Origin: Saccharicrinis sp050589685
Lineage (GTDB): Bacteria; Bacteroidota; Bacteroidia; Bacteroidales; Marinilabiliaceae
DNA length: 64,000 nt
Assembly: GCF_050589685.1 (NCBI RefSeq)
Contig: NZ_JBNGOS010000005.1
Span: forward strand, 166,461-230,460
Direction of reading: 5' to 3'
Shown piece after piece: positions 33,827 to 42,181 of this stretch. The notes beneath the pieces are model-generated. The model worked only from the letters and a program-made list of their open reading frames with translations, was not told the origin of the DNA and searched no databases. Within the stretch, counting starts at the first letter, position 1, and every line of letters begins with the position of its first letter. The position numbers and the translations under genes were made by a program.

Positions 33827-35167
33827 ATGCGTAAATTCTGGAAGTCCCTTTTTATCACAAAACGATTCTTTGCCTCATTGGCACTTATTATGGTGCTAAT
33901 GATTTTGGGACAGTATTACCAAATGATATTTGTGGTGGGGCAATTAGCATTCTTCCTTTTTGCTTTACTGCTCATTGTGGATAGTTTACTCATGTATGCA
34001 GGTAAAAGTTCAACCAGGATTAAAGCCTTTAGGGAACTGCCGGAAAGATTTTCAAATGGTGACGCAAATAAGGTAGAGCTTACTTTTAAAAGCAACTTTA
34101 ATTTTAGGGTTTCTGTTACGCTTATCGATGAGTTGCCTTTTCAATTTCAGGAAAGGGATTTTAACGAGAAGTTTATATTGGTTTCCGGACAGGAGAAAAA
34201 GTTCAGTTACGCGCTTAGTCCGGTCAACAGGGGCGAATATCATTTTGGCGCATTAAATGTTTATGCCCGCTCGCCTATTTCTTTTATCTCCAGGAGATAT
34301 ATTTTTAACCAGGATGCCATGGTGAAGGTGTATCCCAGTTTCATTGAGATGCGCAAGTTTGAGTTAATGGCCATCTCAAACCGGCTCACGGAGCTTGGCG
34401 TTAAGAAAATCCGAAAGATTGGACACCAGATGGAGTTCGACCAGATTAGGGATTACATTACCGGTGACGATTACAGAACCATTAACTGGAAAGCCACCGC
34501 ACGCAAAGGGCATTTAATGGTGAATCAGTACCAGGACGAAAAGTCGCAGCAGGTCTTTAGTTTGATAGATTTGGGGCGAACCATGAAAATGCCTTTCAAC
34601 GGGATGACCTTGCTGGATTACGCGATCAATACATCACTGGTGATTTCCAACATTGCCATGCTCAAACACGATAAGGCTGGACTTTTTACTTTTAGTAACA
34701 CCATTCACTCTATGGTTCCTGCGGCTCGTAACGGAAGACATATGCAGCATATCATGGAGGTGCTGTACAATCAGGATACCGATTTCAAAGAACAAAATCT
34801 GGAATTGTTATATGCGCAAATTAAGCGAAAGGTTTATCATCGTAGTTTAATGATGTTATACACCAACTTCGAAAGCCTGGGTTCTGCGCGCAGACAAATT
34901 CCTTTTTTGCAGAGTTTGGCTAAAAACCATTTGTTGGTAGTGGTATTCTTCGAAAATACCGAAGTGTCAAAAATAACGGAGCAAACGACGGAGAGCATTG
35001 AAGATATTTATGTGAAGACCATAGCCGAGAAATTTACTTTCGACAAGAAACTAATTGTCCGCGAACTCAAGCAATATGGTATTCATGCCATTCTTAGTGC
35101 CCCTGGAGATTTAACCGTTAATACGGTGAATAAGTATTTGGAGATTAAATCGAGGGGATTGTTGTAA
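33827..35167 (+). CDS. DUF58-domain protein (MoxR partner)
   Basis: ATG 33827 chosen over the GTG two codons earlier; 446 residues. Two membrane helices (about 12-60) are followed by a beta domain (about 75-165), then the DUF58 hallmark DYITGDDYRTINWKATARKG (about 209-228) and a vWA-like C-terminal part (SQQVFSLIDLGRTMK, then KDKAGLFTFSN-type strand at about 285). The MIDAS is incomplete: the DxSxS of true vWA is DLGRT here. Last gene of the operon; the following 305 bp hold no gene. Confidence 0.9.
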   Translation: MRKFWKSLFITKRFFASLALIMVLMILGQYYQMIFVVGQLAFFLFALLLIVDSLLMYAGKSSTRIKAFRELPERFSNGDANKVELTFKSNFNFRVSVTLIDELPFQFQERDFNEKFILVSGQEKKFSYALSPVNRGEYHFGALNVYARSPISFISRRYIFNQDAMVKVYPSFIEMRKFELMAISNRLTELGVKKIRKIGHQMEFDQIRDYITGDDYRTINWKATARKGHLMVNQYQDEKSQQVFSLIDLGRTMKMPFNGMTLLDYAINTSLVISNIAMLKHDKAGLFTFSNTIHSMVPAARNGRHMQHIMEVLYNQDTDFKEQNLELLYAQIKRKVYHRSLMMLYTNFESLGSARRQIPFLQSLAKNHLLVVVFFENTEVSKITEQTTESIEDIYVKTIAEKFTFDKKLIVRELKQYGIHAILSAPGDLTVNTVNKYLEIKSRGLL

Positions 35168-35472
35168 TGTCAACCGGCATCAACGGTCCCGATTTATATC
35201 TGGAAAGAAGATCTTACATTGTTATGTTTAACCCGGATGATGTATTAGAAGTGTGTAACAGGATTTCTAATGCATATTGCAGGTGTAGTATTGTTTAGAT
35301 TTTGATCATTGAATTGGCGTTTAAATGAAATCTAATGACAATTTTGGGATGAAGTGCGAACAGCATTTTAATATCTAGCCATGGTCAAAGCCCGGGGATG
35401 TTCCAAACAGGGTGCGATGTCCTTTATCCATAGGAGAACAGAGGCCCTTTCCTTTTTAGAGGCCGGTATGGC
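35168..35472. other. Intergenic region between convergent genes
   Basis: I see no gene and no clear terminator. A GAGGCC direct repeat (about 35432 and 35456) is flanked by T-rich sequence but cannot form a stable stem. The stretch GCCCGGGGATG (about 35390) is more GC-rich than its surroundings. Confidence 0.25.
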
Positions 35473-36603
35473 TTATCGAAAATAGAACCTTCGTAACCAG
35501 TGCTTGTATATGGGGTCAAGGATGTTGATGTCTTTTCCCATTATATCAATAATCTCTTTTTGCACTAAGGCTTGTTTAATGCGTTTTACATTGCTGGAAG
35601 TACCAAGTTGATATTTCTCAAGTACTTTTTTACTCGTCAAAGAGGTTTGGTTATCAAGAAGGGCGTTTAAAAAACGAACCTGGGTCGTTGGCAGGAGATC
35701 GGTCATTCCATGAAATAACAGGCTTAGTTGGTTGATAAGGCTTTCCAATGCGTTTTCTACAATCTCCTCGGTGCATACGGTTTCGGTACGTAACCAGCAT
35801 TGTTGTGCCAATTGTTGCACATAGTATGAATGCTGTTCTGCATATTCGTGAATAAGTCTGGCGATGGGAGTGCCGATCTTTTTCTGAGTGGATTTAAATC
35901 TCCGGATAATAAATTTTTCCCATTCCAAGCCTGAAATCTTTTCTAACAGGATAATATCTCCAAATTTATAGAATGGCATCCTGGAGGACGAAAAAAACTC
36001 GATAAGCATGGAACGCTTGCTTCCATATAAACAATATGTTACGTGTTGATGTCGTTGCCAATGAGCCCTGAGTTTTTTCTGAAAATCCAAAGATTTTTTA
36101 AATGAGCCAATGTTCTGGAATTCATCCATACAAACAACTAGTCGAATATTTTTGGCTATAGCCAATGATTCTGCCATATCCAGTATTTCGGATGGATTTT
36201 TTTGCACTTGCTCCCAATTAAATTCAATATCTATCTTCTGGTCTTGTGCAGGGGAGTACGAAATTTTTGGGATAAGATGTCTGAAAATACCTTTTGCATT
36301 ATTAAAGAAATCTTCTGCTTTACTCGTACAAGCTTTAATAACCTCATTTGCTAAAAGAAAATAAAATTCTTTTTCGGTTTTAGTGTCGTACAAATCAAGG
36401 AATGCAATTTTTATGTGTTTGTCTTTAATTCTTCGGGCTGCCTCTTCAACCAAAGAGGATTTCCCCCACCTCCTGGGTGATATGATAATGGTATTAACTC
36501 CTCCTCTGAAATTAAACCCCAAGTGTTCTATTTCCTTTGTTCTGTTGGCAAAGGTATGCGCGTTAGTGAGTTTTCCGTATGTGAATGGTGTTGCCTTATC
36601 CAT
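35473..36603 (-). CDS. AAA ATPase of the archaeal-type (PF01637-like) family
   Basis: A 376-residue STAND-like ATPase. The Walker A reads SPRRWGKSS (42-50), the R-R-x-G-K-S/T form typical of the archaeal ATPase family. Walker B is VVCMDEFQNI (about 156-165), and GSKRSML (about 205) may be sensor 1. The C-terminal part (about 280-376) looks like a winged-helix domain that would bind DNA or a partner (TSLTSKKVLEKYQLGTSSNVKRIKQAL). Family members often occur as standalone genes next to toxin or mobile genes, but none is adjacent. Two copies of a 15-bp repeat lie 24 bp upstream of the start. Function unknown. Confidence 0.82.
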   Translation of the reverse strand: MDKATPFTYGKLTNAHTFANRTKEIEHLGFNFRGGVNTIIISPRRWGKSSLVEEAARRIKDKHIKIAFLDLYDTKTEKEFYFLLANEVIKACTSKAEDFFNNAKGIFRHLIPKISYSPAQDQKIDIEFNWEQVQKNPSEILDMAESLAIAKNIRLVVCMDEFQNIGSFKKSLDFQKKLRAHWQRHQHVTYCLYGSKRSMLIEFFSSSRMPFYKFGDIILLEKISGLEWEKFIIRRFKSTQKKIGTPIARLIHEYAEQHSYYVQQLAQQCWLRTETVCTEEIVENALESLINQLSLLFHGMTDLLPTTQVRFLNALLDNQTSLTSKKVLEKYQLGTSSNVKRIKQALVQKEIIDIMGKDINILDPIYKHWLRRFYFR

Positions 36604-36626
36604 ACTTTAAAATTATAATTTATTTA

Positions 36627-36656
36627 TATCAAACAAAAATGTATCAAACAAAAATG
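36627..36656 (-). repeat. 15-bp tandem repeat upstream of the AAA ATPase
   Basis: Two exact copies of TATCAAACAAAAATG (36627-36641, 36642-36656) are followed by a decayed third (TTTTATACAGAAATG). On the minus strand each copy carries TTTG-ATA, similar to a -33 element. The position just before the ATPase start suggests an operator or duplicated promoter element. Confidence 0.5.
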
Positions 36657-36712
36657 TTTTATACAGAAATGATTAACCGAGAGCTGGCATTAGAAATTTG
36701 AACAGTGTCAAC

Positions 36713-36747
36713 AAAAAAAACGCCCATTTGAAGGACAAATGAGCGTT
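36713..36747 (-). terminator. Intrinsic terminator of the parA-parB-DUF5683-mltD operon
   Basis: On the minus strand, a 12-bp stem (36736-36747 with 36719-36730, one mismatch, 5-nt loop) is followed by a run of eight T (36713-36720). It starts 24 bp after the mltD-like stop. Confidence 0.85.
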
Positions 36748-36770
36748 TGGGCATTTTGTATAATCTAAAA

Positions 36771-38342
36771 TTAACTTTTAGGTCTTATTTTTAATTTTTG
36801 TCCGGGGTTAATTTTTGATGACGCGGTTAAGCCGTTTAGGCGCATAATATCGTTGTTTGAAATACCTGGATATCTTTTGGCAATTGACCATAGGTTATCT
36901 CCTCTTCGAACGGTATAATACTCGTAGTTGGCATCTATGGATTGAGATACCTTTTTAGTGGACGAAGGTTTATGCGATGAGGCAACAGTTTTTCCATTTG
37001 TAGCTTGCTTTGCCGCATAGCTCATGGTGTTAAACTTTTCGTAATAATCTACTTTGTTTTTGGGTACATATATGACCAATTTTTGCCCAACTTTAATTAA
37101 GTTTCTATGGATGTTGTTCCAGTAACGCAAGTCAGAGGTATAAACATCAAACCAATCCGCGATGAGTCCTACGGCATCGCCGGATTTAACCGTGTAATAA
37201 ACTTTGGCTTTGTTTTTGGGGGCGGCAGGTGCATTGTAGTGGTTCGAAGGGCTTACTACCAGACGGTTTGATGCGAAATACTTTTCGCGTTGGTATCCGA
37301 AGATAGAATCTTCCATGGCAATAAATTTCTCCGTTGCATCGAATGGCAGTTTTAAACTATAGGCTTTCTTTTGGGCCGGAACCACATCCCTTCGATATTG
37401 CGGGTTTAATGCACGTAATGTTTCTACAGATAAACCCGTAACCGCTGATACTTGCTTAAAATGCAATAAATCTGAAACCATTATGGTATCTGTAGCTTGA
37501 ACAATATCCGCAGGCTTGGGCTTAATCATGTGTTCGTTATGGTAAGTCATGGTGTAGGCTGCCGCAATAAATGCAGGAACATATCCTCTGGTTTCGCGTG
37601 GCAGGCGGTAATATATCTGCCAAAAATCGCGTTTACCACCCGAGCGATAAATGGCCTTGTTTACATTGCCAGGCCCACAGTTGTAAGCTGCAATTACCAA
37701 ATACCAATCGCCATATATTTTATATAGATCCTGTAGGAATTTTACCGCAGCTTGTGTCGCTTTAACCGGATCCCTTCGATCATCCACATACGAATCTACT
37801 TTTAGTCCGTACATTTTACCTGTTCCGTACATAAACTGCCAAAGGCCCGAAGCGCCCGCTCTGGAGAAAGCTCTTGGGTTCAAAGCCGATTCAATAATCG
37901 GTAAGTATTTTAATTCCAATGGAAGATTGGCTGCGTCAAGAGCTTCTTCGAACAAAGGGAAATAATAATCGGAAAGACCCAGCATAATTTCAACCTGCTC
38001 TCGTTTTTTTTGCGTGTACAGTTGAATATATGCCTTTACTTTTGAGTTATAAGGAAACTCGAGTGGAGACTCAATTTGCTGTAGACGCTTGATGTAGACA
38101 GAATCGGGTAAGTCTTTAGGGTAACTTAAAGGTGTGTTATTTACTTTGGTTTCAGCAGTAATTTTAACGGTGTCCAGATTTTCGGTAAAAAAGCCTGCTT
38201 CCACGTTGTTGTCTAACTTTACTGAATCTTGTTGTAATGTGTCAGCAACCACAGTTAGTGAGTCCGTGATTTCAATTTCCTGCGCTTGCGTATAGTTAAA
38301 TGCTGTAATTGCTACTGCACCAATCATCAAAAACCTTAACAT
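36771..38342 (-). CDS. Membrane-bound lytic murein transglycosylase D-like with two LysM domains
   Basis: This exported enzyme cuts peptidoglycan between MurNAc and GlcNAc, leaving 1,6-anhydro ends. A signal peptide (MLRFLMIGAVAITAFNYTQAQ) and Ser/Thr/Asp-rich linker lead to an SLT domain (about 125-290) with the catalytic Glu in PIIESALNP (about 150), GLWQFMYGTG and AAYNCGPGNVNKA. Two LysM domains follow: about 385-430 (YYTVKSGDAVGLIADWF) and about 474-522 (YYTVRRGDNLWSIAKRY). MltD of Enterobacteria has the same layout but is a lipoprotein; here no lipobox Cys is present. Last gene of the parA operon, 37 bp after DUF5683. Confidence 0.92.
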   Translation of the reverse strand: MLRFLMIGAVAITAFNYTQAQEIEITDSLTVVADTLQQDSVKLDNNVEAGFFTENLDTVKITAETKVNNTPLSYPKDLPDSVYIKRLQQIESPLEFPYNSKVKAYIQLYTQKKREQVEIMLGLSDYYFPLFEEALDAANLPLELKYLPIIESALNPRAFSRAGASGLWQFMYGTGKMYGLKVDSYVDDRRDPVKATQAAVKFLQDLYKIYGDWYLVIAAYNCGPGNVNKAIYRSGGKRDFWQIYYRLPRETRGYVPAFIAAAYTMTYHNEHMIKPKPADIVQATDTIMVSDLLHFKQVSAVTGLSVETLRALNPQYRRDVVPAQKKAYSLKLPFDATEKFIAMEDSIFGYQREKYFASNRLVVSPSNHYNAPAAPKNKAKVYYTVKSGDAVGLIADWFDVYTSDLRYWNNIHRNLIKVGQKLVIYVPKNKVDYYEKFNTMSYAAKQATNGKTVASSHKPSSTKKVSQSIDANYEYYTVRRGDNLWSIAKRYPGISNNDIMRLNGLTASSKINPGQKLKIRPKS

Positions 38343-38379
38343 TTTCCTATTTTTTATTGTTGTGTTGATAAATTAAATT

Positions 38380-39039
38380 TTAAAAGGTAAACCTTATTTG
38401 CATGCCTATGCTATTAAAACCGCCATACATAGGTGTGGCCGTTGGTTCAATATGCATGCTTAGATCGTTACTCACATCAAACGTTTTAAAGTGAGCGTCT
38501 ACACTGGCATCTACTAAATTTAATACGTAAACCAAGGCCAGGCCTACATAACTTAAATCTCTGTATCTTTTATAATAATCTCTTTTATTTTCTAATGCCG
38601 ATTCAAACCAGTCGGCATAAGAACTGTTTGTTTCGAGTAATGTTTCAAATTCTTCCAATGTTGTTCCGCGCGGGCGTACGTTTTCATTCAAATAACTTGT
38701 GTTACCCGGGTCTTGAATCAGGTAATCGCGATACGCCCTTCTGTATTTTTTATAGTTTGTGGTGTTAAAATCCAAACCATAAATTACACCACCAATTCCT
38801 GCATATAAAATAGGGATTTTCCAATACTTTCTGTTATACGCCTGTCCCAATCCTGGCAATATAGCGGAATAGAATGTTGCTTTATGCGGCGAATGGGGCT
38901 CTACTACAACCGGTTTGGTATCGATGGTATCTGCCGAAACAACGTTGAATTTATTGTTTTGGGCATTTGCTTCGTGGGAATAGCCAAGCATCATTACCAT
39001 AAATATGGCAACGAGGAAAATAATCCTATCTTTCTTCAC
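38380..39039 (-). CDS. DUF5683 exported or membrane protein
   Basis: I prefer the GTG at 39039, which gives a regular signal peptide (MKKDRIIFLVAIFMVMMLGYSHEANAQ); the longer reading from TTG 39090 has 17 extra residues ahead of it. The mature protein has the DUF5683 signature ATFYSAILPGLGQAYNRKYWKIP with a hydrophobic hairpin, GIGGVIYGLDFNTTNYKKYR, and a second helix (YVGLALVYVLNLVDASVDAHF). It ends in short beta strands (GMQIRFTF, outer-membrane-like ending). In Bacteroidota this gene stands between parB and a murein hydrolase again and again, so a chromosome- or cell-wall-linked role has been suspected; nothing is proven. Confidence 0.82.
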   Translation of the reverse strand: MKKDRIIFLVAIFMVMMLGYSHEANAQNNKFNVVSADTIDTKPVVVEPHSPHKATFYSAILPGLGQAYNRKYWKIPILYAGIGGVIYGLDFNTTNYKKYRRAYRDYLIQDPGNTSYLNENVRPRGTTLEEFETLLETNSSYADWFESALENKRDYYKRYRDLSYVGLALVYVLNLVDASVDAHFKTFDVSNDLSMHIEPTATPMYGGFNSIGMQIRFTF

Positions 39040-39093
39040 CGATAAAAAATTCAAATAAACATTTTTTGACAACAGGTGCTGCAACAGCAAAAA

Positions 39094-39975
39094 CTATTCC
39101 TTTGTGTTCGCTTTGTCTAATATAGCAATGATCCTTTCCAAATCTTCGTCCGATTTAAAAGGGATCACAATCTTACCGTTTCCATTTTCGTTGCGGTTAA
39201 ATTGTACTTTAGTATTAAACACAGAAGAAATTTGATTACTTAATTGTTTGTATTCTTGCGGCAGTGCCTCTTTTTCTTTAGCGGGATCTTTTTCAGGTTT
39301 AGGGGCATTGATCTCTCTGACAACCTCTTCCACTTTGCGCACGGAATAGTCATTGGCTATGATCTTTTCGTAAATTTTAATTTGGGTTTGCGCATCCTCA
39401 ATACCAATGATAGCACGGGCATGTCCCATTCCCAGTTTTTTATCGCGCAAGCCTAATTGAATCTCACCCGGAAGTTTTAACAAGCGAAGATAGTTGGTAA
39501 CCGTAGCACGTTTTTTACCAATTCGCTCCGACATGCTTTCTTGTGTAAGATTGCATTCGTCCATTAACCGTTGATAACTGATGGCAATTTCAATGGGATC
39601 AAGGTCTTCGCGCTGAATGTTTTCAACCAGAGCCATTTCAAGCATGGTTTCGTCGTCGGCAGTACGAATATAGGCGGGTACTTTTTCAAGTCCAACAATT
39701 TTAGAAGCTCTGAATCGGCGCTCACCTGCAATCAATTGATATTTATTACCACTCTTACGAACGGTAAGCGGTTGAATAACACCAATTTCTCTTATTGAGT
39801 TTGCCAGCTCCTCTAATTTTTCCTCATCAAAGCGAGAACGAGGCTGCCATGGATTGGCAACAATTTTACTCATTTCAATCTCGTCCATTCCCTCCAAAGG
39901 TTTTCCTCTGGTTACCTCATCGGCATTATCTATTAGAGCTCCCAGCCCTCTTCCTAAAGCATTCTTTTTTGCCAT
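39094..39975 (-). CDS. parB: Chromosome partitioning protein ParB
   Basis: ParB is a CTP-dependent clamp that loads at parS sites near the origin. The 293 residues show the N-terminal ALGRGLGALI box, the ParB/Srx CTPase core with the CTP-binding GERRFRAS (about 85-92), and EMALVENIQREDLDP. The helix-turn-helix (LTQESMSERIGKKRATVTNYLRLL) and a C-terminal dimerisation region follow. Located 130 bp downstream of parA in the same direction. I searched by eye for the palindromic parS sequence within and near the two genes and did not find one. Confidence 0.95.
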   Translation of the reverse strand: MAKKNALGRGLGALIDNADEVTRGKPLEGMDEIEMSKIVANPWQPRSRFDEEKLEELANSIREIGVIQPLTVRKSGNKYQLIAGERRFRASKIVGLEKVPAYIRTADDETMLEMALVENIQREDLDPIEIAISYQRLMDECNLTQESMSERIGKKRATVTNYLRLLKLPGEIQLGLRDKKLGMGHARAIIGIEDAQTQIKIYEKIIANDYSVRKVEEVVREINAPKPEKDPAKEKEALPQEYKQLSNQISSVFNTKVQFNRNENGNGKIVIPFKSDEDLERIIAILDKANTKE

Positions 39976-40047
39976 CCTACTACTATAATTGCCATCCGGT
40001 GCTTTCCGTATGACTTTTGATTTCTTTTGTTATTTGTAATGACGAAA

Positions 40048-40080
40048 CCGTTCTTGTTGCATGTCGCAAGTAGAGAACGG
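40048..40080. other. Hairpin in the parA-parB spacer
   Basis: CCGTTCT (40048-40054) and AGAACGG (40074-40080) form a 7-bp stem around 19 nt; an inner CTTG/CAAG pair (about 40053-40070) could extend it. On the minus strand TTTCGTC follows. It may slow readthrough from parA to parB or protect the mRNA end. Confidence 0.35.
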
Positions 40081-40105
40081 CTTCCCTATATGTTTAGTAT
40101 TTCGA

Positions 40106-40906
40106 CTACTTGATAACTTTATCCTTGTTGTCGATTTTGGTCATGTTATTTTTTTGTAACAACTCCCGGGCAAGGTTTAGGTAATTGATCGCTCCCTTAC
40201 TCGAAGCATCGTACTCTACCACTGCCTTACCATAACTAGGCGCCTCGCTCAGCTTAATGTTACGGGTAATCAACGTCTCGAACACCATGTCCTGGAAATG
40301 ACGCTGAACCTCTTCCACCACCTGGTTCGATAATCTCAAACGCGAATCGTACATGGTTAACAAAAATCCTTCAATCTCTAAAGTGGTGTTTAGTCGGCTT
40401 TGGATAATCTTAATGGTATTCAGTAACTTCCCAAGGCCTTCAAGCGCAAAGTATTCGCACTGAACCGGTATTATAACTGAGTCGGCTGCCGTTAACGAGT
40501 TTACCGTAATTAAACCCAGTGAAGGAGAACAGTCAATAAAAATAAAATCATACTGATCTCTAATCTGGTACAACACATCTTTTAAAACATTTTCCCGGTT
40601 TGGTCGATTAAGCATTTCAATTTCGGCACCTACCAAATCGATGTGCGATGGTAAAATATCCAATCCTTCTATATCCGTCTTAAGCAAAGCGTTCTTCGGA
40701 TCGATACCGTCTACGATACATTCGTAAATACTTGCTTCAATTTCTCTCAAGTCAAAACCATAACCAGAAGTAGCGTTTGCCTGCGGGTCGGCATCAACAA
40801 CCAATATTTTATATTCCAAAACAGCGAGGCTTGCTGCCAGATTAATTGCTGTAGTTGTTTTGCCAACACCTCCTTTTTGATTTGCAAGAGCAATAATTTT
40901 TCCCAT
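40106..40906 (-). CDS. parA: Chromosome partitioning ATPase ParA (Soj)
   Basis: This is a Walker-type ATPase that binds DNA non-specifically as an ATP dimer and moves ParB-bound origins. The deviant Walker A is KGGVGKTTT (11-19) with the signature Lys. Walker A' (DADPQANATSG) is at about 39-49, and Walker B (FIFIDCSPSLG) at about 120-130. The length of 266 is typical for chromosomal ParA. First gene of the operon to mltD. A -7 box on the minus strand (41040-41047) could serve it. Confidence 0.96.
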   Translation of the reverse strand: MGKIIALANQKGGVGKTTTAINLAASLAVLEYKILVVDADPQANATSGYGFDLREIEASIYECIVDGIDPKNALLKTDIEGLDILPSHIDLVGAEIEMLNRPNRENVLKDVLYQIRDQYDFIFIDCSPSLGLITVNSLTAADSVIIPVQCEYFALEGLGKLLNTIKIIQSRLNTTLEIEGFLLTMYDSRLRLSNQVVEEVQRHFQDMVFETLITRNIKLSEAPSYGKAVVEYDASSKGAINYLNLARELLQKNNMTKIDNKDKVIK

Positions 40907-41039
40907 ATTACGGAAATTAAAATGATAATTTAATTCTATAATTACTAGCTAGTGTCGTTGTATTTTACTGTAATTCAGTTTTCTAGCGTTTGAAATGAGC
41001 GGCTTAACCACACCATATTCTGTTGCTATAAAAGTCAGT

Positions 41040-41047
41040 CAAAGTTA
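41040..41047 (-). promoter_or_regulatory. Putative -7 box for the parA operon
   Basis: The minus strand reads TAACTTTG (exact TAnnTTTG), 134 bp before the parA ATG, in the 226-bp gap after the heptose kinase gene. No TTTG at -33. Confidence 0.35.
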
Positions 41048-41132
41048 AACTTTTAATTAAAAAATCATATACGAAAAACGTTTAAAAGTTTTGCTTCAGC
41101 TTTAAAGTTATAAACGGTTGTAGGATAAAGGT

Positions 41133-42134
41133 TTATAATTTGATTTTTCGAACACATTCTTGCAGAAGTAAGTCTTTGTTAATGGGGACTACCCCTGACT
41201 CTTCGCATACCAATCCTCCGGCCATATTGGCTATTCTTGCAATCAGACCGGGTTCCATTCCCTGTATAAGACACAGTGAACTAACACTAATGACCGTGTC
41301 GCCGGCTCCCGAAACATCTGAAATGCTTCTGACTTCAGCAGGTACAATGGCTGAATCACCTTCTTTATGATTAATGAAAACCCCACGCTCAGAAAGTGTA
41401 ATCATTAGAATATCAATATCTTGTTCGAGCTGAAATTTTTTGCCTGCTTCAACCAATTCTTTACTTTCGCTTTTGTTAAGTTCCAGCTTACAGCCTTCGT
41501 TAAATTCCTTAAAGTTGGGTTTAAAAAAGGTAACCCCTTTGTAGTCGTTGAAATTTCTTTTTTTGGGATCAACCAACGTGGGAATGCCTTTTTCATTGGC
41601 CAGTTTAACTACTTTTTCAATCACGGATGAAGTGATCACTCCTTTGTCATAATCTTCAAAAATAATGGCATCAATCCGATGGGTTTCTAACACATGTATT
41701 AGTTTTGCCATCAGTTTTTCTTCGGAATCATGATTGATGGGCGTGCATATCTCTTCGTCAACCCTTAGTAGATGCTGATGCTGGCTGATTACCCTGGTTT
41801 TTACCGTAGTCTTTCTGTGATGGCAGGTGACAATACCTTCCTTGCTCATCTTTTGCGCCTTGAGCAGTTTGAAAAAATCATGACTGCGAATATCGTCTCC
41901 AATTACGGAGCATAAAATTGGATTGGCGCCTAATGCCTGAATGTTTAATGCAACATTGGCAGCTCCACCCAATCTGTTTTCTCTTCCAATTCCTGATAAA
42001 ATAGGCACGGGTGCTTCCGGCGAAATGCGGTTCACATCTCCCCATAAATAGGAGTCGATCATTACATCGCCCAATATTAAGATGTTTTTATCGTTAAAAG
42101 ACTGAAATAAATTTGAAAAATAGTCTTGTGGCAT
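41133..42134 (-). CDS. rfaE1: D-glycero-beta-D-manno-heptose-7-phosphate kinase (RfaE1/HldE kinase domain)
   Basis: A PfkB-family kinase that phosphorylates heptose-7-phosphate at O-1 in ADP-heptose synthesis for the LPS core. ATG 42134 (MPQDYFSN) is preferred over TTG 42152; 333 residues. Motifs: GDVMIDSYLWGDVNRISPEAPVP at the N-terminus, the GGAANVA sugar-binding loop, DPKKRNFNDYKGVTFFKPN, and the ATP/anion-hole SGAGDTV. The adenylyltransferase half of bifunctional HldE is absent, as in many Bacteroidota. It starts 47 bp after the stop of the FAD oxidoreductase gene. Confidence 0.88.
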   Translation of the reverse strand: MPQDYFSNLFQSFNDKNILILGDVMIDSYLWGDVNRISPEAPVPILSGIGRENRLGGAANVALNIQALGANPILCSVIGDDIRSHDFFKLLKAQKMSKEGIVTCHHRKTTVKTRVISQHQHLLRVDEEICTPINHDSEEKLMAKLIHVLETHRIDAIIFEDYDKGVITSSVIEKVVKLANEKGIPTLVDPKKRNFNDYKGVTFFKPNFKEFNEGCKLELNKSESKELVEAGKKFQLEQDIDILMITLSERGVFINHKEGDSAIVPAEVRSISDVSGAGDTVISVSSLCLIQGMEPGLIARIANMAGGLVCEESGVVPINKDLLLQECVRKIKL

Positions 42135-42156
42135 GCTTTTGATTTTGCACAAATAT

Positions 42157-42179
42157 ATAAAAAAAGGCCAAGTGCCTTT
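42157..42179 (-). terminator. Small intrinsic terminator after the FAD oxidoreductase gene
   Basis: On the minus strand AAAGGC (42174-42179 region) pairs with GCCTTT (42163-42168) around a 5-nt loop and continues into TTTTTTATA. It lies 2 bp after the oxidoreductase stop and ahead of the heptose kinase start. Confidence 0.6.
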
Positions 42180-42181
42180 GA

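Noticed and set aside
39976..41132. Search for a parS site near parAB
   Set aside because: No sequence close to the palindromic TGTTTCACGTGAAACA/GTTCCACGTGGAAC pattern was found by eye in this stretch.
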